Below, piece after piece: positions 13,116 to 25,600 of a DNA stretch of 64,000 nucleotides; within the stretch, counting starts at the first letter, position 1, and every line of letters begins with the position of its first letter. A program made the position numbers and the translations under genes. The notes under the pieces were generated by a model that saw nothing but the letters and a program-made list of their open reading frames with translations, ran no database searches and was not told the origin of the DNA. The stretch covers positions 12,917,086 to 12,981,085 of the forward strand of contig NC_037638.1 of the NCBI RefSeq assembly GCF_003254395.2. The letters are read 5' to 3'. The stretch is from Apis mellifera. Taxonomy: Eukaryota > Arthropoda > Insecta > Hymenoptera > Apidae.

Positions 13116-13946
13116 TATCTTTTCTCAAGACAAGAATCAAGCCATCTTGAAAAAATTTCGTGGTCATCGCTTTCAAAGATTAATAAACATTGAATCCTGG
13201 AGCAATTAACACGTTATAAAAGACGGTAATTGGTGGTACGATTCGAATATTATTCGGTGAATTATGCTTCTCTGCTTGTGGATGATCCTCTTGCTTGATC
13301 ATGAACGTCCAGCCGGATGGACGAGGATCCTTATTACAGGAAATAGCTTGGGAGTCGGTCGTGTCATTAAATATGCAAGTCGTGGCCGTGGCGGACACGG
13401 CTCTACCTCCATGAACGTGGGCGCATCGTCGAAAACTTCTAATCTAACCTATACACCTCTTCGCTCGTTTGCTCCCTCACGTTTTCGCTCTATTCTGGAA
13501 ATAATTACACGTCATCGATCGTTATCGAACGCGCCTCCCCAATCAATCGGGTCCCAGCTTTTTTGAACTCTCGTTTCGATTCGTTCCATTCCGTTCCACT
13601 TTGTTAAATTAGATGTTATTTGCTGCTTAGATCCTACCTCTGAGCGAGTTTACATGAAAATGTGGGCCATCTTTTTCCACCTTGTCGAGGAACGTTGAAG
13701 CCAAATCCAATAATAATTCATTAAAAAAATTTCTAAAAGTAAATCTAAAAAATATTGATGTATAATGAGAAATGCAAAGTCATGTACAATCATGTGAACT
13801 TCTTTTTCTTTTATTCCCAACGCATTCGCGTGTATATTATTTTATTTCAATCGTTTGAGCCAATATTTAAATAATTTATACGTTTAATTTATTTGTATAT
13901 TTTTTTATATATATTTTCTTGAATGAAATAATTTCGTGAAATTTTT

Positions 13947-13949
<3 letters not shown>
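13116..13949. other. Non-coding region with a GC-richer pocket
   Basis: A GC-richer pocket spans about 13180-13600 and both strands carry open frames of 70-100 codons. Neither resembles a known protein, and the plus-strand frame has no splice or promoter context. I see no supportable gene. Confidence 0.4.

Positions 13950-14001
<52 letters not shown>
13950..14001. repeat. (TA)n microsatellite
   Basis: This is an uninterrupted TA dinucleotide run of about 25 units. Confidence 0.95.
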
Positions 14002-14003
<2 letters not shown>

Positions 14004-14990
14004 TTTTTGTTTAAATCTGGATATTTTACATGTTCAAATACTTATTGTGTTTACCAACTATGGTTGCTCTATGTATTTACACTTAATTAGACTTTGACCC
14101 TGAAGTCGCAGGTGCTTGGTAGCATTCGATCTGAGCCTTCATCAACGTTGGAATGAAACAATGGAGCAAAGTGCATCTTGTATAATAATAATAATCCGTA
14201 TAATCAATCTCTATAAATACTTAAAATCTACAGATTCAATTAAAAGGAACGAAACAACATCGAAAAATATTCGAAACTTTAATACAATTAAATAATCTTT
14301 GATCATCGCGAAAGAATGAATTGTTGATTATTTAGAACGAAACGAGAGATTTCTAAGGATAATTTTTTTCACGTGTCTAATTATTAATCTATCAAACACG
14401 GAACAGCGATTGAATTTAAGCGAGAATAAATTATTAATTATCGCGTTTAACAACAAGTTTGAAAAAAAACCTGTGATTATTGCAACCGGTGAATGTTTTG
14501 CAATTCAAATTATAATTATCTCATTTGTCGATAAATAATTATCGTACGAATGAGAGAAGAGTGCGTAGCCGAAATCTGTCACCGAAGCAGCGGCACGCCA
14601 GAAACAGAATGGCACAAAGTTTCCTTAGCCGACGCGAATTCTCTCTCTCTTGGAGCTTGGTAATTACACGGAGGGTAATTAACATATCAGAGTGATGTTG
14701 AAATTCTTGCGAGGCTGAATGTATCGAGGCAATTATGAAAAAATTCAAAATTACATTCGCGATGAAATGCGAACGGGACGATCTTTGATATAGAAGTAGA
14801 TTCTCGAAAATGTTTTTTAATTAATCCGTTAATTGCTTTTGATTTCGTATATTTTTACTCGTGGAATACGAATCGTTTATTCTTTCGCGTATTTACAATA
14901 TTGTAAATGCGTATGTACGATATATTTACATTTTGTTAAAAGATAAAATTAATTTAAAAATTATGCGTCTCTATATAACGAATTTAAAAA

Positions 14991-15028
<38 letters not shown>

Positions 15029-18000
15029 ATGTTAATGAAAAAGTTTTCAAATCATTATTCCTTCTCATTATATAATCATCGCTCAGTTTTATTATATCGC
15101 GCCGTTGAAACACACACGTGGTATATATTATCACTCGAATAAAAATTTTTATATGCAATTTAAACTTTTAGTTTTACTTTCAAATGAAAATTATGAATAA
15201 ATTTTGCATAACGACGAACTCTCTAAACTGCTATATCGAACTGTAATCTACATTACGTTGGAAACCAAGATAATAAATTTCCCGCCAAAATGTTGATAGT
15301 GTGCAATATTATTTTAGAAATAACTCGTTGAGAGAAAACGAGTACTGTATATTCAAATATTCAAAATACTAGTTCGAAATTTACGAATATTCGAATCTCG
15401 ATGCGATAAGATTAATAATAATTTCTCATTATATGAAAGACAAGAGAAACATAAATAGATAAATATCATTTTATCTAATCTTTCTTGTGTAATAAATTTT
15501 TTAATTTATAAACATATATAAAATGTAATATTTGGTGTTGCTTCAAACAATTTATTAAAAAATATATGATTCCAAAAAAATAAAATTAATAACAAAAATG
15601 AAAGCGATAATTTCAAGTAACATATCATATGTATGAAATATATATAATAATGAATATTATTATAAATATTTTATTATAATCAAATTATTTATTCTTAGAA
15701 AACAATATTTTATAATTACAATTCCAAGAAAAAATAAATATAAGTGCAAATGTGTTAAATATATTTAACAATCACTATGAATTATAATAAGAATCAACAA
15801 AAGCCTGTTAACTTTTTATCATTTACTTGTTATAGATTTTACTCATAACATTAGCGATAATTAAAAATTTTATCAAGTAAATTAATTATCTTAAAATTAT
15901 ACAGATTACATATAATACGAATTTTTGATATATTTATTTAAAATAATTAATTACCTTTTTATTCAACACTCGTAGCTCTTCTATTTCATTTTTATTGACT
16001 CTGATTAATAATTCGATAAAATAATATAATAAATTTATTATTGATATAATAATTGAAGGGCCGATTAAAAATTAGAAATTCATATTCAAGAATTTCCTTA
16101 ACAATGTATATCATAATATATATCGTATGATATTTTAATTAGTATCGTGTTATAAATTTCGTCGTTCATTAAATCGAAATCGATCGTTTCGGAAACGGAA
16201 GGTGTGGGCAATGTGGCGCAAGTATCATGTGGGCAAAGGAGGGGCGCGCGGCTTGCCGCGACGTAGCTACGTGTTGACGCGCGATCGGACCCGGGACCAG
16301 TGACTCTTTCTCTGCCGGCAGCATCCGATCGTCCCGGGCCCTCGCTCTCCGCTCTCTCTCTCTCTCTCTCTCTCTCGCGCGCGTATTCGTGATTACATCG
16401 AACCCCTCGAGAACGACATGCGTGGCAATGCCGGACAATTCTTCGTGCCCGTTCGATCTCCATGGATCTATGGTGAGCTTGTGAATCGAATGTGACTTGT
16501 GTGGATATCTCTTTCTTCACCGAGTGCGATTGGACGAAGGCAGGATGTCCAAGCTTATTTTCTGGGGCGCCACGATTTCCGGATCGAGAGAAGAAGAGAA
16601 CTGTTGATTTTCTGGTGAGAAGATTTTTTTTTTTTTTTGAAAGAATCCGGATTGAGTTGAGTTGAGAAGTGGATGTTCCGGATGTTTATCGGTTAATTAG
16701 TAATAATTGATTGTAGAGAAAAATTGAATAAGTTTTAGAGCATGTAAAGCTCGTGCTGTTAATATCATGCATTTATGGATATATATGTGTATAGAGTGGT
16801 AGATGATACATATTTATAACGTGGAAATGGAGTATCTATAATAAACAAGTGGAACGAGCTTCCTATTTTTCCACTCGAACATCTTGTCCTATCCTAAACA
16901 CCTGTTTCGAATCGACGTTTCGATACCACTTAATTATACCTCGTCCCCTACAAGTTTTCTCAACCAGTCTTGGCTACTTATAAAACTTATAAAACACCAC
17001 CTCACCTCACCCTGTAACGTTCAAGCATTCTCCAGGCGAAACAAGCGAGGCCTCTTAATCTATTCAACGTACCGTAACCCAGTATCCCCCTTCTGAACGT
17101 GAACTTGAACGAAAGTAAAATGAAAAAGCGTGTCCTAGTGAAGGGCAAGGAGATATCCTACTGTGATTTATCCAAGGAACAAGTTTTGCACGAGTATTTT
17201 CTTATTGTAATATTCAAACAGAATCTATAGATAATAGAATTAAGAAAACTCGTAAAGATATCCTTAAAATAATAATTTTACATTTTGACGTATCGAAATA
17301 TATAAATTTTTGAAAATCGATTAGAGTCAAAAGTATTTGTGTATACAAAGATTGATCAAGAAACTAATATAATTGAAATTCTATAAAATTTTCCAAATTA
17401 CAATTAATTTGTTTCAACAATTGAACGAAATTAAACACTCACGTAGAGACACAGAGTTTAGAGTATATTACTCGATTATATAAAAAGGAGAAAAAAATGA
17501 AAAATGAGCAGAACCCCGAAGGGATGGTCCAAGAGAGGTCACTGGATTCTTAATGTGATTTACGTTTCTCCAATGGCGGCTTTGTCTAGGCAACTGGTTG
17601 TCAGGCGCTGGTTGATTTTCGCAATATATTATGCGGCAATATATTGCGGCCATAATTCAATGGCGACGAAATGACGCGCGAAGGTGTTCGATTCTACGAA
17701 GGACAGGGGAGGACCGGAAATTCCGGCACGATCGTATCCGCCGTTCCCACGACCACGTGCCTGCCTTCCTGTGAGGATTTCGGTTGTTTTGCTCGATTTT
17801 GGAGGAAGGAGGAGGATGGAGGAGGATGGAGGGAGGGAGGGAGGTTGTCCCTGAAGAAGAGAAATGATCGGGGCGATCGACGTGCGTAATGGGATGGTTG
17901 GATGGAATGTGAATGAGATTGTGGATAGATGCAGGCAAGTGTTGTTGATATTTGCGCGATAGAACGAGAGGAGATGAGAAATGGGAAATGATTTGAAGCG

Positions 18001-19066
18001 TGAGAAAAATCGTCGATTTCTCTAATTGTGAGTGAAATTGACAATTAAACGGAAGAGGTAAATGGATAAAGGAATAATACACGTGTGTGTGTATGTTATA
18101 AGGATGTATCGTTAAAATTTACCATGCAAATTAAACATGACAATATTTTTATGGTTTAAGAAAGAGAGAGTATTTTGTTTTGTGTATGTGTGTGTGTGTT
18201 GCACGTGCGTGTGTATATGTTTCTCTAATTGTAAATGAAAATTACGAGGATTAAACAGAATTAAATAGAAGAAATAATGGACGAGGATAAGGAACTAATA
18301 TATATGTATATTGTAGAATATTTCATTAAAGTTTATACACGGGTTGAACAGTCGACAAAATTTTTATGTGAGAAAAATTTATATTTATTTACAAGATTTG
18401 AAAAAAAAAAGAAAACGGGGAAAAAAGGAAAAAGTATTTTGTCACGGCGCATATCTTCAAGATTATATTTTGACAAGTATTCTTTATATACGGATGTTGA
18501 TTTTAATCGCTTCGTAATCCTCGTTACAACACTCGCCGATTGTTGTTGTCTAAACGTGACGGAATTGCGAATATAAAATTCGAAATATAAAATAATATTC
18601 GAATCAATCTATCATCGAAATACATAAACGATTAATTTTTCAAATTTCTTAATAGATTCTTTTGCAGATTCTTTTGATAATTTATTAACAATAATAATAA
18701 TAATATCAACGATATGTTTATCATTTTAGAAATTCAGTCACTTGTTTGTCTTACTACTCGAGTAAATAAGTATGAATTTATTACATAAAAAAATTTATCG
18801 ATATTTAAATATGCAAATACATTTGAGAGTGAAATTGTTCTCGAGACTTTTTTTTTTTTAATGAACATTGCATTAAAAATGAAAGTTAGTTGCAACACGA
18901 TGTCCATTTGTGAGAAACATTTTACTTAATGGATTTTAATACACGACTTGATCAGAAGAGATCCAAAATCCAAATCCACTGTGAATTTGCTTACATTAAA
19001 AAATTTCCTTGAAATGAATTTCACAAAGCGATTTTTATATCATCTTGAAACTCAAATCATAAATTC
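14002..19066. other. Non-coding region, AT-rich with CpG pockets and microsatellites
   Basis: No gene is supported. A (TA)n run lies at about 14992-15024 and a (CT)n run at about 16351-16377 inside a CpG-rich island (16180-16600). Another GC-richer pocket spans 17500-18080, with purine-rich GGAGGA repeats near 17803-17845. GT-rich tracts occur near 18082-18210. The frames over these tracts (for example 16098-16520 and 17657-18082 on the minus strand) are low-complexity products. Confidence 0.5.
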
Positions 19067-19434
19067 AAACTTATTGTACAATAAAAATAATAATACAAAA
19101 ATATAATACAAACTTATTGTACAATAAAAATAATAATACAAAAATATAATACAAACTTATTGTACAATAAAATAATAATACAAAAATATAATACAAACTT
19201 ATTGTACAATAAAAATAATAATACAAAAATATAATACAAACTTATTGTACAATAAAAATAATAATACAAAAATATAATACAAACTTATTGTACAATAAAA
19301 ATAATAATACAAAAATATAATACAAACTTATTGTACAATAAAAATAATAATACAAAAATATAATACAAACTTATTGTACAATAAAAATAATAATACAAAA
19401 ATATAATACAAACTTATTGTACAATAAAAATAAT
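19067..19434. repeat. 43-bp tandem repeat with a perfect palindrome per unit
   Basis: About 8.6 near-identical copies of a 43-bp AT-rich unit. The perfect 14-bp palindrome TTATTGTACAATAA starts at 19071, 19114, 19157, 19199, 19242, 19285, 19328, 19371 and 19414. That is nine occurrences at 43-bp spacing, with a single 42-bp step caused by loss of one A. The remaining part of each unit is AAATAATAATACAAAAATAT-like. The copies are almost invariant, implying recent expansion. There are no variable spacers, so it is not a CRISPR-like array. Confidence 0.97.
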
Positions 19435-21768
19435 ATAAACAAAATCACGTTTACACTTGGACGCCAAAACGAACACAAAGATTAATATTTAAAAATGATC
19501 GAATTTCAATTTTTGTATACTTTTGTACTCGTTTAATATTTACATCTTTAATCCCTACAATAACTAACTAACTAAGAACCGATACTTTAATCTCGAAAAA
19601 TATCGAATAACATTAACATTTTATAAAGTGATCCACGATTCAAGTAACGATTTCAATTATTCGCTGCGTTTTCCCAGCAATTTATTCCATATCCGTCGAA
19701 TCCTCTCCGCGATATTTCCCCAGCAAAGCGTAATTAAAGCGCGGTTTTAGAGACTTCTCACGCGCGCGTCTCTCCCCCGCTCTCCTCGTGGGAATCCCCG
19801 TGAATTCTCGCGGAATAGCCGGATAATTAGCTGCGCACGCGATGACGTCTGGACTAATTTCGTCCACGAGTCGCGATTCTTCTTCCTTCGTAAACAGGAA
19901 ATACGGTTAGCGCGCGTTCCTTCTCGCGTTTAATTGAGCGAGTCGTGGGGGAGAGGATCACGTTAAATGGCAGCTCGTCGCCAGGTTTTATCTTATCAGG
20001 GGTGGCGGAGGACGGTGAAACAACTGACTCTTTATAACCTGGTTGTCGTGCGTGATTATTATATTCGTGAAAATTTGGAGGGAACTTTGTCAAATTGTAC
20101 GAATTACGGGAAGATTTGAGATTGGAGAAGAATTTTATCGTTTCTAAGAAGAAGAAGGAATCTTAAAAATCCTTAATATTTTTATAAATGTAATATTATA
20201 TTATATAATTACATTTACATTACAATTATATTATTATAATTGAAAAAATGGAATTTAATAGTAGGAATAGATGGGGAAAATAATATGAATTTTATCAATT
20301 AATTTCTTGAATTAATTTAATTTCTTCAATGAAAAATCATTGATAACTCTGAATATTTTTAGTTATATTTTTAGTAATAGAATATTTATGTACGATAAAT
20401 ATGCAAAAAAGTAGAATATTTAAAATAGAAAATATAAAAATATATACTGAAAAAAATTTTCTAATAAAAGATAATTCGTATCATTAATGTATACTATTTT
20501 TAGATAATAATAATTATCAAGAATTATTATTAACAATATATATTTTAAAATTATTACGATATATTGCAGTTATGATAAATTATAAATATTTTCTCCACAA
20601 TGACGTTAATTATTGACGTTCATTGATAAAAATTAATTTATACCTTAAAAAAGCTTTGTACGTCATATAAGGCCTCGCACGATGTTATCGATTTAATTTC
20701 GTATTTAATTTCATTTTGTATTTTATTTTTTTACGAGAACGAATTTTAATTACAAATTCGAGAATAAGAATAATAAATTGGATTCATCTTTCTCTTTTAT
20801 TCCCAAATTTAAAATACGCGATTTGACGGTGCAATTTTACAACTCGAAGAAACTCGAAGAAAGACAAAATGATAAATAATCAATTCTAATCCAACCAGAT
20901 TCCATTTTGGGAAGGGAAGCGAGGATGCAAAGGATCAACGAAAGAGTGTGCCCGGTTTTCGAGAGTGAAATTTTGTTGGAAAGTGTGCGGGGGGCGAACT
21001 CGAAAACTGATCTCGTACAAGTCGCGTCTTTTAATTGGTCACGTTCGATCCGCTTATCAGCGGGGACGCAGGATCGGCGAGACGAAGTATCCCCAACAAA
21101 GTGTTCCCGTGGGAACGATCGTTAATTGTCCATAAAATGCACTCTCACCTGGCTCTGTGCTAAAAGCAGAACCGTGTACGCCACCGGAGAATTACGTGTC
21201 CGCGAGAGGACAACGATCATCCCGAAAGAAATGGCCAATCTCTGCACCTCTGCTCCTTTTCTGTCACGTTTCTGGTGTCGATAAGTTTTTCGATGATCTC
21301 TCTCTCTCTCTCTCTTTTCGATCGCTGCCTAAATAATTTTTACCTAAATTATTATAAGGAAATTTTTGAAGAATTAATTTATTATAAAGTGATTAAATTA
21401 AATTAAATGGCGGACGAGAAATTATTAATCAGAGCAATTTGTTGCTTCCTGCAAACTTTTTTTTTTAATTAGCTAATCCTGTTAACTGTATCCTCTTGCG
21501 ATAAAATTAGATTCAATTAATTTACCGACCAACTTGATACTCCTCAGGTAGTTGCAACTAATTATAACAGTTTTCTAATATCCTTAATTACAGGCTGCGA
21601 ATTTGTCTACTTATGAGATAAGTATTTATTCAGATTCGAGGAAAATCGATCGATGTTATCCGTGATTTCGCATTAATAGGATAATTATATTGCAATTTCA
21701 AATTAAATGTAATACAATTTTCCACGTGTTTTTTTCAATCCTTTTCATTCTTTCCTCTGCTCAAAGTA
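19435..21768. other. Non-coding region between the 43-bp array and mariner copy 2
   Basis: GC-richer pockets lie at about 19660-20060 and 20900-21260, and AT-rich sequence separates them. Frames in the pockets are short and unrecognised. A (CT)n tract lies near 21297-21315. The segment ends at the TA target site (21767-21768). Confidence 0.5.
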
Positions 21769-22665
21769 TTGGGTTGGCAGCTAAGTAATTGCGGATTTTT
21801 TTTAGAAAATCAAAGACAATTTTTTCATGGAACTAAATAACTTTATTCTGTAATGTGTTGTCCATTTTGATCAATGACCTTTTGCCATCTTTCAGGCAGT
21901 TCATAAAACTTCTGGTTTTTATTAGCAAAAAACTGAATCAGGTACGATTTGATATCATTATCATTATTGAAATTTTTATCATTCAAGGAGTTTTGTAAAA
22001 ATCGAAACAAAAAGTAATCAGATGGTGCAAGGTCAGGACTATATGGTGGATGTGGCAAAACATCCCAACCAAGCTCCAATAATTTTTGCCGAGTGACCAA
22101 AGATGTGTATGGCCTTGCATTGTCACGATGGAATACAACACCTTTTCGATTTGTCAATTCGGGCCTCTTTTCTTCAACTGCATTGTTTAATTTCGTTAGT
22201 TGTTCAATGTAGACAACAGAATTGATCGTTCAGTTGGGTAGTAAGAGTTCAAAATAGACAATTCCTTTGTAATCCCACCAAACTGATAACAAAACCTTCT
22301 TTCGACGAATACCAGCTTTTGATGTTGTTTGAGCTGGTTCACGTGGCCTGCTCCACGATCTTTTCCGCTTGATATTGTTGTAAACAACCCGTTTTTCATC
22401 GCCAGTTATCAGTCGTTTTAAAAATGGATCATTTTCATCACGTTTCTTTAGCAAATCGCAGCTGTTAATGCGTTGCGTTAAATGCTTTTCTTTCAGTTCG
22501 TGAGGAACCCATGTATCGAGTTTTTGAACATAGCCAAGTTGTTTTAAATGGTTTTCAAGCTTCTTTGCAATCTCACGAGTTGTATTGTGACGATCCGAAT
22601 TATTGCTTTGATTAGGTCGTCATCAACTTCAACTGAAATCCGCAATTACTTAGTTGCCAACCCAA
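21769..22665 (-). mobile_element. Mariner-like element, copy 2 (deletion derivative)
   Basis: This element is flanked by TA at 21767-21768 and 22666-22667. Both terminal inverted repeats are complete (about 30 bp each, starting TTGGGTTGGC) with one mismatch: the left repeat has CAGCTAA where the right has CAACTAA. Transposase lies on the minus strand. At 897 bp it is the shortest of the three copies. It has the same fused 5' junction (inverted repeat directly joined to transposase codons) plus private deletions. It is most similar to the copy at 55.5 kb. Confidence 0.94.
21843..22640 (-). pseudogene. Broken mariner transposase (copy 2)
   Basis: This minus-strand transposase remnant retains the TGDEK, HRDNARPY and YSPDLAPSDYFLF catalytic blocks with D34D spacing, but in a disrupted frame. 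A CGA-to-TGA change creates a stop in the LLPN/R region near 22230. A 15-bp in-frame deletion removes the RGIMM segment near 21900, giving FYELPERW. About 21 bp is missing from the second helix-turn-helix near 22558. A further 4-bp loss (CGAT, near 22600) shifts the frame close to the N-terminal side. TGDEKW is also changed to TGDEKR. The N-terminal DNA-binding subdomain is absent, as in all three copies. Confidence 0.92.
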
Positions 22666-22667
22666 TA

Positions 22668-25600
22668 GATATCTGTTTTTCACAACTGTATACACGGATT
22701 ATCGTAAAGGTCAAGTAACAAACCATAACTGAATACAGTTCCTGTGTAAAAAATTTTCGTTTATCTACGAATAATATACGCCGAGGAACGGTGTTGCCAC
22801 CATTACGTTGGTACCGTACGATATCGTATAACCGGAACATTACTGAAACACATAATTTGAGCAAGCATAAAAAGTTTCCAAGTTACCTAAAATCTGTGTC
22901 ATTGTTTAGAGGCATCCGTCCTCGCCTGCAAGAAAGACAAATAAAGATATAAGGGGTGGGGGGACGGTAAATAGTGGATGGTAAAGAAGAAGAAAAAAAA
23001 AAGTCTCGGTAGAGAATGGAGGAACCGTTTAACCAATGTAAACATTTTATTACACGTCGGGGACGCTTGTATTCCCGCGAGCCGACCGAATGAATCGCGG
23101 CATTCCTACGGCGAGCAGTTGGCAACGAGGGAAAGAAGAAGAGGAAGAGGAGGAAAGAAAGAAGAAAAAGAAGAAGAAGAAGAAGAAGCCCCCTTTTCCT
23201 TCGAGAGCAAACAAACCGTGTATCTTTATTACAGTAATAACTATAATCTCGAGGTCCCAACGGAGAGAGAACCCTTCCTTCCATATATATATATATATAT
23301 ACACCAGTTCGGCCTCTCTTCCTCGAAACTGCGTAATCAGTTGCCGTGTCTACTTCACTGAAAGCAACCTCTCCTCACTTTGAATCACCTTACCCGACAT
23401 ACGGTAGGCAACGGCCGTGTAGGCAACGCCTCGAACACCGCTCAGTGTACCGACAGCAACGCCACCGTTGTTGCCCACTGTGTCATTAGAGGAGGGTAGC
23501 CGCGATTAGAGTTGAAATAGGCTCGGTACGAACGATCAAATTGATTCGGTTGTTGCAATTTCCTCGCGTCCCTTCCCTTCTCTCATGTAAATTCTTACAG
23601 ACTACCGTGACCTGTCTTTTTGATTCCAGCCTGACAATTATCGTTGGGTATATCAGGAATGGGTATGATTTAGCTTCGTGACGGTGTCTTTCTTTTTTTT
23701 TAAATTCATTCGCGACATTGAGGATGAAAAAAGGAAACTTAATTGGGAGATATATAAGCATATAATAAGACACGTAGGATATAATAAACCGGTTTGTTTT
23801 ATCACACGAAATACTCGGATTTTTCTCTCTTTTATTGTGAAGAATAATTAATTCGTATCGAAGAAGGGGAAAAAGACGTTTCAAATTTATAAATCATCTG
23901 TAACCATCGTATATATATATCTAATCTTTAACTCTCGAGAAAGATACGAGGAGACGCGACAATCAACGGAGAACTCGTTTAACTTTTATGCGAGGATTTA
24001 CAATCACTGGGTGGTGTGCATGGTTGAAGGCGTAAAACTCGAGGGGAGGATCTTATTTTAGCTGTCCACGCCGAGAGGGTTGGCGGATATCTCGAGAGGG
24101 ATTATATCTCTCTCTCTCTCGTTAAGACATTCACGCCTGTTAATGGGCAGGCTCTGTACACGGCGCGGAAGCGACTGGCGCGCTCGTAAAATATGACGCG
24201 TATCTTCTTATTAGGAGTAAATTGTATCCTCATTACCTGGCGCGCCGCCATCTCGTTCCATCTTCCTCCTCGACGCTTCCCTTCTTCTTCTCCGTTCGGA
24301 TCGTTTTCGTTTTGCTTAATCGCGATATGGCTCGGGTGGCACGGCCAATCAGACCGCCGTTTGCAATCAGATTCCACGGAATATTAATAGCTTGTGTAAC
24401 CTCTCTCTCTCTATATATATTCGATATGACACGTAACGTCGTATTCAGCTTCGATAGGAAGTGATCCTCTGACGTTGGAAAGTTTGTTGATTTTGAGGTT
24501 GTTTTTCTCTATTAAATATTGTGAAATAGAATAAAAATTGTATTTTGAGAAGATTTGGACGGATAAGGGGGTGGAATAATTAAAAATTTATTGTGAGATT
24601 ATATAATTTAAATTTAATTACTTTTGTGTTTCTTTTGTGTCTTGATTCTACGAAGATATAATTAACTTTATGTACGTATAATTAACTTATGCAACAGAGT
24701 GTATATTATATATGTTAATGTATTCGTGAAATATTTTTGAAGCAAATAGAATTGTCTATCTTTATTTTATTTTATATACAACATATATATCAAATATGCC
24801 TTAATTTTTACATTAATTTTTGTTTCTTTAAAAAAATATTTTGCGAATATTTTATCTACGAACATAGAATTTAAAAACATGTATAATTCTCCATTATAAT
24901 AAAATTATAAGAAAATCTAATTATGTTAAATAATCGAATTAAATTTTAAAATCCTACAATGGAAAAATAAAAAAAAATATACATATATTTTTGAGATAAA
25001 TCAAATATATTTGGATAAATAAAAAAAGAAAAGAGAATAATCAAGCGAGCGTATTATTTAACAACAGAGGATGGCGATCGGGTAGAAGGATGTAGAAAGG
25101 CAATTACGCGTGGGGATTTTGCTGGCTGATGGATCGATATAAATAAATTGGCGGTTGTGCGGATACAAATAAGCCGGACGACCATGATTGTAATAGCACG
25201 TTGACGATATATATATATATACATCGATCGTTATCGATCGATCTGATCGGTTAGAATATTCGTACATAAGTCGAATCATTTTACCGACCGATAAAAATCG
25301 CGCGATTAATTTACGAGGCCAGAGCGCTTACATAATTTATGAAAATCCAATATTATTCGTGGTAAAAAAAAAATTTGCAACAGTGTGTCACGGGATTTTC
25401 AAATACGGAACTTTGTCGTGGAAGATAAATCGAGATTTGATTATTTATTAGAATTCATAGACGAGAGAGAGAGAGAGAGAGAATTATGGGCCATTGTATG
25501 CAAAGTAGACCAAAATACTCCCCCGCAGTTCGACTTGAACCTGCTCGATGTTGGATTATTATTTCGTAATCCGCAGCGAAATAGGGAACGAGAAAGTGTT

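Noticed and set aside
17657..18082. 141-codon minus-strand frame rich in Ser/Pro/His
   Set aside because: It spans GGAGGA repeats and has no recognisable domain, and the opposite strand is open too.
19067..19434. CRISPR-like array
   Set aside because: The whole 43-bp unit repeats without variable spacers and the genome is eukaryotic.
23050..23383. Frames with poly-Lys/Glu and poly-Phe runs on opposite strands
   Set aside because: Both come from one GAA/GAG purine tract at about 23126-23190.
23629..23665. Possible micro-exon between CCAG and GTATGA
   Set aside because: It would encode only about 11 residues with a non-ideal donor; nothing connects it to another exon.
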